Below the pieces are notes generated by a model. That model ran no database searches, was not told the origin of the DNA, and was given only the letters and a program-made list of their open reading frames with translations. Shown piece after piece: positions 31,541 through 39,558 of a stretch of 39,558 nucleotides of DNA (the stretch's first letter is position 1; every line of letters starts with the position of its first letter). The translations under genes were made by a program, and so were the position numbers. Source of the DNA: Calocera cornea HHB12733 (lineage: Eukaryota; Basidiomycota; Dacrymycetes; Dacrymycetales; Dacrymycetaceae); assembly GCA_001632435.1 (NCBI GenBank), contig KV424133.1, positions 1 to 39,558 of the forward strand. Reading direction: 5' to 3'.

Positions 31541-32716
31541 ATGGCCGTAATCGAAGAGGACCGGGAGGACGAGCTCCCCTCGTACGAGGAGTCCAAGCCG
31601 GAGTCCTCCGCTCCGAAATACCAGCGCTTGGACCCCACCTCCAACCCCGGCACCGGCTCGTACAGCAGGCTCAGCATGCACCTCACCGCCGACCTCAGCG
31701 TCGGCGGGCCAGGGGCGTCGGAGGTGCACCTTAGTTCTACGTATGCGGACGACCCTATGCGGACGGGGTACATCCGGACCAGCTACCATTCGCCGAGGGA
31801 GCAGAATAGTGCGCGTGCGCGCGCTGTGCACGCCGACGATCCTGAGTCGAGGAGTAAGAAGCTAACGGAGCAGCTGAGCAGTACGTCCTCCCTTTCTTCC
31901 CTGCCGAGTCGAGGCACGGGAGGTGGGTGATACTGAGTGCTGTGCGGCAGTGTACGTCGATGGCCTGCCCTGCCTCTTCTTCATCTTCTCCATCGTCATC
32001 CTCGTGGGGCTCACCACCAAGCCCGCGGCGTGGCTCATCCTCCGTACGTCCTCCCCTCCGCATACAGCCCGTCCTCCGGCACAGGCATGCTAACATGAAG
32101 GAAGTGGCCACCTGGTCAGCAGTGCAGACCGCTGTGCTCTTCACGGGCATATTTACTATGCGGACGAAGTGCGCTCTCCCCCCATTTTTCCTGTTTGGTG
32201 TGAAGAACGAGCTGATGAGACGTGAAAGGGGGATCCGCAACTTTTGGGACTGGTTCGACAAGCATCGGAGTTGGGCGTGGCCCCTCACTCTCTTTGTCCG
32301 GCTGGGCGTATGGGCCGGTGCGTCCCCCCTCTTGCCTCCTCCCCACAGGCCGGCAGCTGACACCTGACCCCTCGGGAATAGCAATAATCACACTGATGTT
32401 CCTCGCGCACCCGAGCTGCGCACACGACTCGCCCTTCTTCCTCGCGCTCGTACCCTCCCAGCCGTCCTCCAACATCTCATCAAGGAGGACACACCAGACG
32501 CCGGAGCAGCAGGGGGAGACCAAGTGCGTCGTGAGCATGGTCTCGCTCGCCGGGGCGTTTGTCATGTCTTTGTGCTGTGGGTTGCCATTGGTTTCGGTTC
32601 ACTTGCTCGGCGATGCTTACCGGCTTGGTCCAGACGTTGGGCTGCTTGGGATCGTGTTTTTCAGGTATGCGAGGAGGAGCAGGGCAGAGGGCGAGTATCC
32701 GCTGCTGTCGTCTTAG
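31541..32716 (+). CDS. Four-TM membrane protein of unknown function, array member 1 (long-tail subtype)
   Basis: I recognise no named family. Exon 1 encodes a cytosolic N-terminal tail of about 113 residues with DELPSYEESK, a PY-like motif, and GPGASEVHLSSTYADD. Four hydrophobic segments follow: LPCLFFIFSIVILVGL, VATWSAVQTAVLFTGIF, PLTLFVRLGVWAAIITLMFLA, and VVSMVSLAGAFVMSLCC leading into VGLLGIVFF. Between TM3 and TM4 lies a loop with HPSCAHD and KCVVS, two Cys able to pair. The tail ends EYPLLSS. Five introns, four of them phase 1, were joined; the one at about 32169-32227 needs a late acceptor to stay in frame. The nearest relative is the next gene. The layout resembles tetraspanin- or MARVEL-like four-helix proteins, but no diagnostic motif supports either. 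Confidence 0.75.
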
Positions 32717-33105
32717 AGCAACATATACCCTTGAATGCTGTATACCATATTGTAGACTGGGTGGACAATGGAAGAGACAATACATCCTTGTCACCGATCG
32801 CGAGGATGACGTGGCTTGATCATCCGGCAGGACAGAAGTATATTGATGGACCCTGACGGGACCTCCACACTCTTGGCGGATTGTTTCAATCGTCATGGCA
32901 ACCATGGCATCCGGCAGCCCGGCGTCCCTTCTTGCAGAAATTCGGCAACGCCACAAATCCTGCAACTTCGACGGGCGCTAGTGCTTCTCCCCAACTCTTT
33001 CACTATCGTCTACTGTCAACTTTTTGTGACTTCAGCGGCTTATTGTCGACTGTCGACTGTGAATCCTCATGCTCGTTTTATCACCACATACACTCGTTTG
33101 ATTCT
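32717..33105. other. Intergenic with duplicated promoter block
   Basis: No gene is seen. It shares several short blocks in order with the region before 31541: TCAATCG-CATGGCAACC, TCTTGCAGAA, GGGCGCTAGTGCT and AACTGTCAACT-type repeats. Confidence 0.6.
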
Positions 33106-34281
33106 ATGGCTATAATCGAGGATGTGCCAGAGGACGAGCTTCCCGCATATGAGGAGTCCAAGGCACCTCAACCCTCCCAATATCAATCCAAGCCCGAGCC
33201 CAACTCGACCGCCTCCGCCAACTCGCGCTCATACAACTCCCACAACTACATTCCCCGGCCCCTCAACATGCACATCACCGCCGATATTACTGTTGGCGGC
33301 ATCTCTGTCTTCAGCGGACCGGGAGCGTCTCAAGTGCATCTCAACACCTCGTACGCGGAGGACGCGTCCACAGGAGCCCGGTATGCGAGCGCGGGCAGTA
33401 CGTTCTATCCGACACGGGCTGCTAGCACGGACGCATTCTATACTGGCAATGTCAACCTCAGCCCGAAGCGAAGCAAAGTAATGAGTACCCTTAACTGTGC
33501 GTCCCTTCTATATCTAAGTGTCTCGTGAATGGCCTTCAGATATAACTGAATGTAGTGCTCGTAAACATCCTTCCCTCGATATTCTTCGTTCTTTCCATTG
33601 TCCTTCTCGTAGGACTAACGACAAAGCCAGCCCCTTGGCTCATATTCCGTACGTCCCCTCTATTTACCTGGACGTCGTCTCATATACTACAAGTGGCGGC
33701 CTGGTCTGGATTCCAAAGCACCGGGTTCTTCTTGGTTATGCTGCTGATCGTCATCAGGCACGTCCGTTCCCTTCAGAGATTTGCATAGTGGGCTAACCTA
33801 CAGCATAGATCGGTGAAAGAAGTCTTCAGTGCCTATGATAAGCATCAGTGGTGGGCGTGGCCGTTTTCGCTTTTCGTGCGACTGGGAGCGTGGGTCTGTA
33901 TGTATCCTCTTTGGGTTTTCGACCAGTGCGAAGGCTGACAATGCAAAGCGGTGATCGTCCTCATGTTTCTGGCCCACCCGAGCTGTGCGCACGATTCCTC
34001 CTTTTTCATCGCCTTGGTCCCTTCGCAGCCCCTACCCGGACTTTCCTCCCGGAGAACTCACCAAACGCCTGAGCAGAAGGGCGAGACCAAGTGTGTCGTG
34101 AGTATGATCGAGCTCACGGGCGCGTTCGTAATGTCTTTGTGTTGTAAGCTCATTTATGAATGTCATAAACAATTTGAACTGATCATGTGGTGTCCTAGAT
34201 ATTGGGCTGCTCGGCGTTGCGTTTGTTAGATATTCAAAGAGAACAAGGCGGATAGACGGCGAGTATCCGCTGCTGTCTTGA
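33106..34281 (+). CDS. Four-TM membrane protein of unknown function, array member 2 (long-tail subtype)
   Basis: Paralogue of the preceding gene. Its tail has EDELPAYEESK and GPGASQVHLNTSYAED. TM segments are ILPSIFFVLSIVLLVGL, AAWSGFQSTGFFLVMLLIVI, FSLFVRLGAWVAVIVLMFLA and MIELTGAFVMSLCC/IGLLGVAFV; the loop has HPSCAHDSSFF, then SSRRTHQTPEQKGETKCVVS, almost identical to member 1, and the tail ends EYPLLS. Exon borders match member 1. The intron after LLIVI only keeps frame if its donor is GC (AG/GCACGT at about 33758), so a GC-AG intron is proposed. The ATG is 1565 bp downstream of member 1's ATG, suggesting a tandem duplication of that unit size including the promoter. Confidence 0.78.
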
Positions 34282-34586
34282 AACCTCGATTTGTACGCTT
34301 TGGGTATTGTATTGCAGGATATTGGCTCCGGGACAACGCAATGCGAGAACATGCTCGTGTCACGGTGTTTCGCATTCAGAGCGAGATTCCATGAGGTGCA
34401 CGATGATTCTGCCTAAAGAATGAGGCGCGAATCGAACACTGCCTCGTGGACCCATCCTTCACCGCCGCAGTCAGAACCTCTCAAGGTCACTCCCTCTTCG
34501 ACTGCGCTCTCGGCTTGACTCTTTGACAACCCGGCTGCTTCCTGCTTCCTCATCGCTCGCTGCACTACTGCAGACAAGCGACCACA
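34282..34586. other. Intergenic, upstream of array member 3
   Basis: No gene is seen. A weak tRNA B-box-like motif on the minus strand near 34435 was checked and rejected. Confidence 0.5.
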
Positions 34587-35560
34587 ATGGACAACAAAAA
34601 CAGTGCATACAGCCAGCCAGAGCCGGACATCTGGCGCAAGCTCACCGGGGCCGGAAAAGGTACGCCAGTGCCGCTATCACGCCGTATTACCTCAAATTCT
34701 TACGATCTCACAAGTGAGCGTTGTGATATTTACTATCGCCTGGATGGTGGCGGTTGCTGTGATCGTCTATTCCGTGAAGTCGGCATTCGCTTTTGCAGGA
34801 TCACGACTGCAGATGTGGGCTTGGCTCGGTATGTCTTGACTTTCGGTGGTCAGAGGTCATGACTCTGATGGATGCATACAGCATTTGCAACTGCTATCTA
34901 CCAGGTTGTAGGCCTCCTGGTAATCCCACTTCTACCTGGTCTAGGGTACCGGTGCGTCGTTCCAATGGCAAGAGTGAGACTGATTGTCATGTTGTCAGGG
35001 GAAGGCTACATCGAGGAGAACCCACAAAGGTAGATGAGCGACTGGTGGATGCGTGCGGGTATAGCCTCTCATTGATGTGGCTCCGTATGTACCACATCTT
35101 TCAGAGAAACGTATCGTCCTGACGAATCATTGAAAGTTTCTGCTGTCCTTGCGTTTGCCGCTCAGCCAAACTGCAGCCCCGATGCTGGCACGTCATTTGA
35201 TGTTGACATTGTCTACCATTATTCTTATTCTCACTTAGATTGGTGGAAAGCGCTCACAATAACTCAGGAGCGTAGTCACGGCACAACCCCTGACTTAGCC
35301 AGCACGTGCAATGCAACACTCGTAGCTGTATCACTGACCAGCGTGAATAGCATCATATGTGAGTGCAATTCCAAAGGGGCTTGTAGCATGGTGCTGACAT
35401 ACGACAACCAGTTGTGGTACTCAGCTTGATGAACCTTACGTTGCCATCCAAAAAAGGCGAAATCACACCCCTGGACCGACTCCTTCAACGTATGCGGCGT
35501 CGCAAGAGCTCATTCATCCCGGAAAGCACCGATAGCTTATTGGAGTATCCCGGTGCTTAA
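34587..35560 (+). CDS. Four-TM membrane protein of unknown function, array member 3 (short-tail subtype)
   Basis: Seven exons give about 225 residues. The short cytosolic start (MDNKNSAYSQPEPDIWRKLTGAGK) replaces the 113-residue tail of members 1 and 2. TM segments: VVIFTIAWMVAVAVIVYSV, AFATAIYQVVGLLVIPLL, YSLSLMWLLSAVLAFAA, VAVSLTSVNSIIFVVVLSLM. The loop between TM3 and TM4 has QPNCSPDA, DWWKALTITQ and STCNATL (a glycosylation sequon next to the second Cys). After TM4 comes KKGEITPLDRLLQRM and the end EYPGA. The intron before DWWK fits only with a GC donor (GCACGT at about 35196). Introns at the start of TM1, end of TM1 (after W-A-W), within TM3 and within TM4 are all phase 1, as in members 1 and 2, which supports common descent despite low residue identity. 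Confidence 0.7.
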
Positions 35561-35561
35561 T

Positions 35562-35632
35562 TGTATCAGATATTCGAGGAGCACAAAGCGGATAGACAGC
35601 GAGTATCCTCTGCTATCCTGGTACAACAATAT
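35562..35632 (+). pseudogene. Relic terminal exon of a long-tail subtype gene
   Basis: Two bases past the stop of member 3 the sequence encodes C-I-R-Y-S-R-S-T-K-R-I-D-S-E-Y-P-L-L-S, closely matching the last exon of member 2 (VRYSKRTRRIDGEYPLLS) in residues and in DNA. The stop is lost (TGG in place of TGA). Nothing upstream belongs to that subtype, since member 3 occupies the space. It is therefore a stranded 3' fragment. Confidence 0.7.
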
Positions 35633-35963
35633 CACCGTTGAATATTGTATATGTTACCAGAACAATGACTGCCAGAACAAGGAACACGAAGCTGTCCACC
35701 TCGTTCGGGGCCGATTCAGAGTAGATACGGCTTGTCGCAGAGTTTGAAGTGCCACGCGGACCGGCCCTTATCTGCCCTACAGGGATCAGAAGCAATATTG
35801 TTGTGGACGACCCTTATCGCGTCACCGTCGAGCATGTTCAACTGTGGTCTTGGTTCACAACCTTCTTTTACCCCTTTTGCCTGCCTCCCTACAACGTCAC
35901 CTCATCGCTGCATTCGCGACACACATGCAACGCCATACCGAGATAACACCATACTGAAACTCG
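35633..35963. other. Intergenic, upstream of array member 4
   Basis: About 330 bp with no gene seen; it should contain the promoter of member 4. Confidence 0.5.
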
Positions 35964-36959
35964 ATGTTGGACAGCGCCATGCACGTCAAAGACGCAAGCT
36001 CATCATCTAGTCGGCCAGCGGATGGTAACGGGTCGAACCTCACTCTGGCAGGAAAACGTGCGCGGTTTGGCACTCGCTGGGACAAACTGTATGACCTTGT
36101 ATCTAGTGGGATCTGTCGCGTTTGGCATCAGCTGGGTTGTAGCGTTCGGTGTGATCTTCTATGCCGTGGAGTCGATCAAGGCATTTGGCGGTTCTCGACA
36201 CGCACTTTGGGCATGGTGCGGTACGCTATCCTCTAGAACTTCTATCTGTATTCATACTGATGGGACGTTCTGCAGCCCTTGTATCGGCAGCTTACCAATG
36301 TCTAGGCATTGTCGTTTTGCCCATTCTTCTGTCCTATCCTGGGTTTGGAGTAGTTGCTTCCACCATTTAGTTCACCGACTAACGTTCAGGCCAGCAGAAC
36401 ACCTACAGCCAAGACTAAGTTTACCGAGGTAGCAGAGCTAATTGGAGATGCCTACGGATACAGCCTGTCATGTCTATGGCTGGGTAAGCATGCCTCTCTT
36501 CGTTTGGGGGGTTGACCCTGATTGATAACTCCCAGTTTCTGCGCTCCTTGCCTCGGTTGAGCAACCCAGTTGCAATGTGGAATCTGGTAAGATGCATGGC
36601 GCATGTCCCCCACTTATACTAACCCATCACTTACTAGGCTGGTGGAAAGCGCTTGAATTGTCCCGCCAAAGCCAGACAACAAACTCCGATCTGACTCGTT
36701 TCTGCAACGAGACACTCACAGCCGTCTCACTCGCCAGCTTGAATGCTATCCTTTGTGAGCACCAGACGCAAGCCGGGTAGTACAGTACCGTACTGAGATG
36801 TTGCGATTAGTCATTGGATTGAGTTTGACGTCTCTTGTGCTCCCAATGGAGAAAGGCGAGGTCACACCACTTGACCGACTCCGGCAAGCCATACTGTCTC
36901 GGAAGGGCCAGTGCTCTATCCCGGAGAGGAAACAATTGCTGGAGCATCCCGGCGCTTAG
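35964..36959 (+). CDS. Four-TM membrane protein of unknown function, array member 4 (short-tail subtype)
   Basis: The closest relative is member 3. A Ser-rich start (DASSSSSRPADGNGSNLTLAGK) aligns at L-T-x-A-G-K with members 3 and 6. TM segments: VAFGISWVVAFGVIFYAV, LVSAAYQCLGIVVLPILL, YSLSCLWLVSALLASV, TAVSLASLNAILF followed by GLSLTSLVLP. The loop has EQPSCNVESG, GWWKALELSRQ and RFCNETL. After TM4: EKGEVTPLDRLRQAIL and the end EHPGA. All joins use GT-AG introns, and the one before WWK has a normal GTAAGA donor, in contrast to member 3. The reading frame is intact throughout. Confidence 0.72.
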
Positions 36960-37402
36960 TTGTGGAATCTCATGCAACAGGGAGCAATAGTGATGTACAA
37001 TACATATATCGTGGTATGTAAGTTATTGAGAACGACCAATGATCAAGGAAGGAGTGATTGCGAGGGGCTCCACTCTCGTGTTTTCCTCGCCCCAAAGCCC
37101 CGCTCTGGCGGAGGCGAACTGCCGTCCCTCCGTCCCTACTAAGACGTCTTTTCTCTTCACCCCCTACGTCACCTTCCTGTCATGTTTTGGGCCCGCCTTG
37201 TGTCATCCATCAGGGTTCGCTGTCCAATATCTCCTCATCATCCTATTCACAAGACTTATCACATTATCTCATATCATCCGACAATCCTCTCGTCGCCTTG
37301 AACTTGTTGTGCACACCGCCCAACGGCATATCACCTGCATCGCTTCGTGTATCCCTTCATGCTGGGACTGCCCTTCGACGACAGCACCCCAAGGACTCAG
37401 AA
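36960..37402. other. Intergenic, upstream of array member 5
   Basis: Frames at 37039-37400 have no family features. It should contain the promoter of member 5. Confidence 0.45.
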
Positions 37403-38366
37403 ATGGCGCAACGGAATATTGCAGACGAAGGCATGTTATGTGCACAAAATCTATCTTAGCCGTATCTGACTCGATGTTGCCTCAAGCCAAAGAGATACTG
37501 CTCCTGCTTCACTTTGCTGATGGTGTAGTCGCTTTGGTTGGATCTAGGTTTGTTGACGCGAGTGAGGTCAAGAATGTTCCTGCCTGGGCTTTCTGGGGTA
37601 CTGCGCCCCTCTTGAAGTATATACTGCTCTACTGAATTTACACCCATAGTCACCGCAAGTGCCGTCATCGAACTGGTCGGTCTACATAGGATGTATGATC
37701 CTGGAGTTTGTTATTTCGGCGAGGTATCGCTGTATTCACTCCCATTCACCATTAGGGTGATGCTCATGTATGCGGCAGTGTTAGGACGCGTTCACAACTC
37801 CGAAGACTCGGACCAACCGAATCCGAAGTTTCGTACTCACCGTCTTCATGTGGATCGTCATATGTCTTTGGCTAGGTATGGACCTAGTGACTAGTCCGAA
37901 AGATCTGTACTCTATTCAACTCCAGATGACAGCTTCTGCCATAATTGGGATGCGGTCCCGGCCCAGCTGCAATGTTCAGTCCGGTGAGTGCGCTTGTACG
38001 GTGTCGTTCAATCTCCACTCACAGTGGCTCTCCCTCAGAGTGGTGGAAAGGGGTTGCGGAAATGCAGAGCCATCGAAAACGACCGCTTGTGCTGTCACGA
38101 CTGCATGCACAATCAGTCTGGCGTTGTCCCAATCTCCCTGCTTAATGCGGTCTTTAGTGAGCATCCCCAGCGAGGGTGTACCCGCCATATTGATGGACTA
38201 TGCAGTTTTTGCTGTCGTGATTGGAGACGTGCTATGCTCTGAAAAGATCGGCCAGCCTGCGCCGTTGGATGTAATTCTGCACCGTCTCAGAAATGGCAAG
38301 GACTGGTCCATAGCATCTACTAGCCATGGATTAGAGGGAATACTGGTCCGGCGGCTGGATGCATGA
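37403..38366 (+). pseudogene. Four-TM membrane protein, array member 5, probably decayed
   Basis: Homology to members 3, 4 and 6 is clear by blocks: the start MAQRNIADE, TM1 (ILLLLHFADGVVALVGSR, like SLVGSR of member 6), NVPAWAF before an intron, VTASAVIELVGL, FMWIVICLWL, the loop RPSCNVQSG and WWKGVAEMQ, VVPISLLNAVF and QPAPLDVILHRLRN. The blocks do not lie in one frame. TM2 needs a shift after VGL (the hydrophobic YIGCMILEFVISA lies in another frame), a second change before VLTVFMW, and a third after WWKGVAEMQS. Intron 1 would need a GC donor (GCATGT). Either this copy is a pseudogene or the exons have diverged so that my alignment forces false shifts. Confidence 0.6.
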
Positions 38367-38839
38367 TCCGGGAGCGGAGTTTAGGATATGACCATTTCTT
38401 GCTCCACTTTAGCAGCGAGGATCTCCTTCGTTGTTGTGATCGTATCAAATCCGTTATTGCTTCCTTGACGCACTAGATGACGAGTAATGCTGCGCAACGC
38501 CTCGAGCGACCTGTGAACAAGTAACTGAGACATTAATTGCTGCCCCGAGAGTCGATCCTTTTTGGCGCGTTCGAAAGCCCGCTTGGATCGGAGGCAAGCT
38601 TTTGTGCCTCGCCGTTCGCGCATAACCCTTCTCAGATCTTCCCCTCTTACGTCATCCTCCCAGTGTATTTCTGGCACGGCTGTCGTCATCCAGCGGAGCG
38701 CGCCGCGCAGTCTCCTGTTCCGCCGGAACGTTCGCTATTGCATACCTTCCCGTCATGTTCTTGACAGCTTGACGGCTTGTACTCATAGTATACGACAATC
38801 ATCGTATCACCTTGACCGCTTCCTGGATCCCCCCTCGAC
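38367..38839. other. Intergenic, upstream of array member 6, with an unexplained antisense frame
   Basis: A 102-codon open frame runs on the minus strand (38381-38689). It is rich in Arg/Lys/Glu and predicted helical (ERRGTKACLRSKRAFERAKK), with no family I recognise. It may be a chance frame or a fragment of an unrelated gene. Confidence 0.35.
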
Positions 38840-39418
38840 ATGTCACCTGAGGATCGTCTCGCTTGGAAGGCTCTCGAACGAGAGCGAGCTAGAGAGGAAT
38901 GGCGCAAACTGACTGCTGCAGGGAAAGGTGCGCCGATGTGAAGGAAAGCCACTCAAACGTTGCTGACCGGCGGTTGGTTTCAGCGAAACACATAATGGTC
39001 TTCATTAGCTTGGCTGGCTGTGTGGTTTCTCTCGTTGGCTCTCGAATTGTCCTTGGGGATGACGCGCCTGCCTGGGCTCTCTTGTGTAACCTGCACCGGC
39101 TCTTGGAAAGCCTATTGGAGTGCTCACTTGAAACCACAGTGTTTGCAAGTTCAGCCTTCGAAGTGATTGGGTTCGGCTTCCTGAGCTTGCTCGCTGTTTC
39201 CACGAGGTATCGTAGAATTTGCTCTCATCGCAGGACAGTTCATGATACCGTATTTTTAGGAGTCGAACTGATCCGGACTGCAAAAGACCACTCTTGAACG
39301 GCGCGATGAGCGTCTTTGTACTCCTCGCCGCGTACCCTTGGTTAGGTATGAATTTGATTTGGTAGATTCGCTGCCTCTCCAACTGAAGTTGACAGCTTGC
39401 GCCATGATTGGGTGTTAG
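38840..39418 (+). CDS. Four-TM family member 6, truncated within or after TM3
   Basis: The start MSPEDRLAWKALERERAREEWRKLTAAGK (written here as the N-terminal 29 residues, positions 38840-38926) shares WRKLT-AGK with member 3. TM1 (IMVFISLAGCVVSLVGSR), DDAPAWALL, TM2 (SAFEVIGFGFLSLLAV) and TM3 (MSVFVLLAAYPWL) are all in frame if the third intron ends at TTTTTAG (about 39258). After the TM3 intron the exon reads A-C-A-M-I-G-C and stops at TAG (39416-39418), where member 5 has A-S-A-I-I-G-M and continues to the Cys loop and TM4. The Cys loop, WWK and TM4 are missing, so this copy is truncated or interrupted. Confidence 0.55.
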
Positions 39419-39558
39419 AGGTATGAGGCACGAATGAAGATTGGGATTAGGCAGGCTGCACAATTTTCGCTCTGCGTCGCGTCCCTAGCTTACATAAGCT
39501 GGAACTGTACAGTACCTAGCGAGGCGCGCGTCGCGCGCCTCTCCTACTTCGCATGCCA
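39419..39558. other. End of window after truncated member 6
   Basis: No homology to the rest of the family is seen. It contains small inverted repeats (39488-39501 and 39521-39541) that may mark a mobile-element end. Confidence 0.4.
39521..39541. repeat. Perfect 10-bp inverted repeat with one-base centre
   Basis: GAGGCGCGCG, a central T, then CGCGCGCCTC. It follows TACAGTACCTAGC, which resembles the CAGT-type ends of fungal DNA transposons bordering a TA. The other end would be outside the window. Confidence 0.6.

Noticed and set aside
34380..34450. Possible tRNA B box (GTTCGATTC) on the minus strand
   Set aside because: No T stem pairs around it, and no A box or acceptor stem is found at the right distance.
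31541..39418. Assignment of the membrane array to tetraspanins, claudins or MARVEL proteins
   Set aside because: Only the four-helix layout and a Cys-bearing loop agree. The CCG motif of tetraspanins and the family motifs of the others are not seen.

Overview
The window comes from a filamentous basidiomycete, most likely an agaricomycete wood- or litter-rotting fungus. Genes are split by many 45-65 nt GT-AG introns with CTAAC/CTGAC branch points. Products are fungal (microbial-opsin-related HSP30 type, HAM1-like protein, fungal-type bifunctional PFK2, GH30 glucanases, arabinitol/xylitol-type dehydrogenase). The transposons are typical fungal Ty3/gypsy and Tc1/mariner elements. The class is an inference from gene content; no marker names the species.

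Layout. 1-2950: 5' part of a Ty3/gypsy retrotransposon on the minus strand (LTR, leader, gag, protease, start of RT; the rest lies off the left edge). It is inserted in a Tc1/mariner-like element whose 5' half (TIR, transposase N-terminus, first catalytic Asp) occupies 2951-3844. 3847-6442: low-density DNA with one unrecognised four-exon gene at 5070-5913. 6443-8599 (-): GH30 copy 1. 9393-11195 (-): 6-phosphofructo-2-kinase/bisphosphatase with a changed phosphatase site. 11928-13057 (+): opsin-like protein without the retinal lysine. 13421-15016 (-): zinc polyol dehydrogenase. 15585-17697 (+): membrane-anchored TAP-like alpha/beta hydrolase. 18078-19875 (+): nucleotide pyrophosphatase/phosphodiesterase. 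20811-23477 (+): HAM1-like protein. 25005-27144 and 27949-29861 (+): GH30 copies 2 and 3 in tandem. 30057-30644 (-): BCP/PrxQ-type peroxiredoxin. 31541-39418 (+): tandem array of six related four-helix membrane protein genes plus one exon relic.

How the genes fit together. The three GH30 enzymes are secreted and would cut beta-1,6-glucan in fungal walls (own wall remodelling or mycoparasitic/saprotrophic use). The central block (PFK2, polyol dehydrogenase, peptidase-like hydrolase, phosphodiesterase, peroxiredoxin) is ordinary core and secretory metabolism with no operon-like logic. The right-hand 8 kb is the least explained part. It is a locally expanding family of small four-TM proteins with conserved phase-1 intron positions, Cys-containing loops between TM3 and TM4, gene decay at one end, and a stray terminal exon of one subtype sitting directly behind a gene of the other subtype. 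I regard it as the best candidate for something undescribed.
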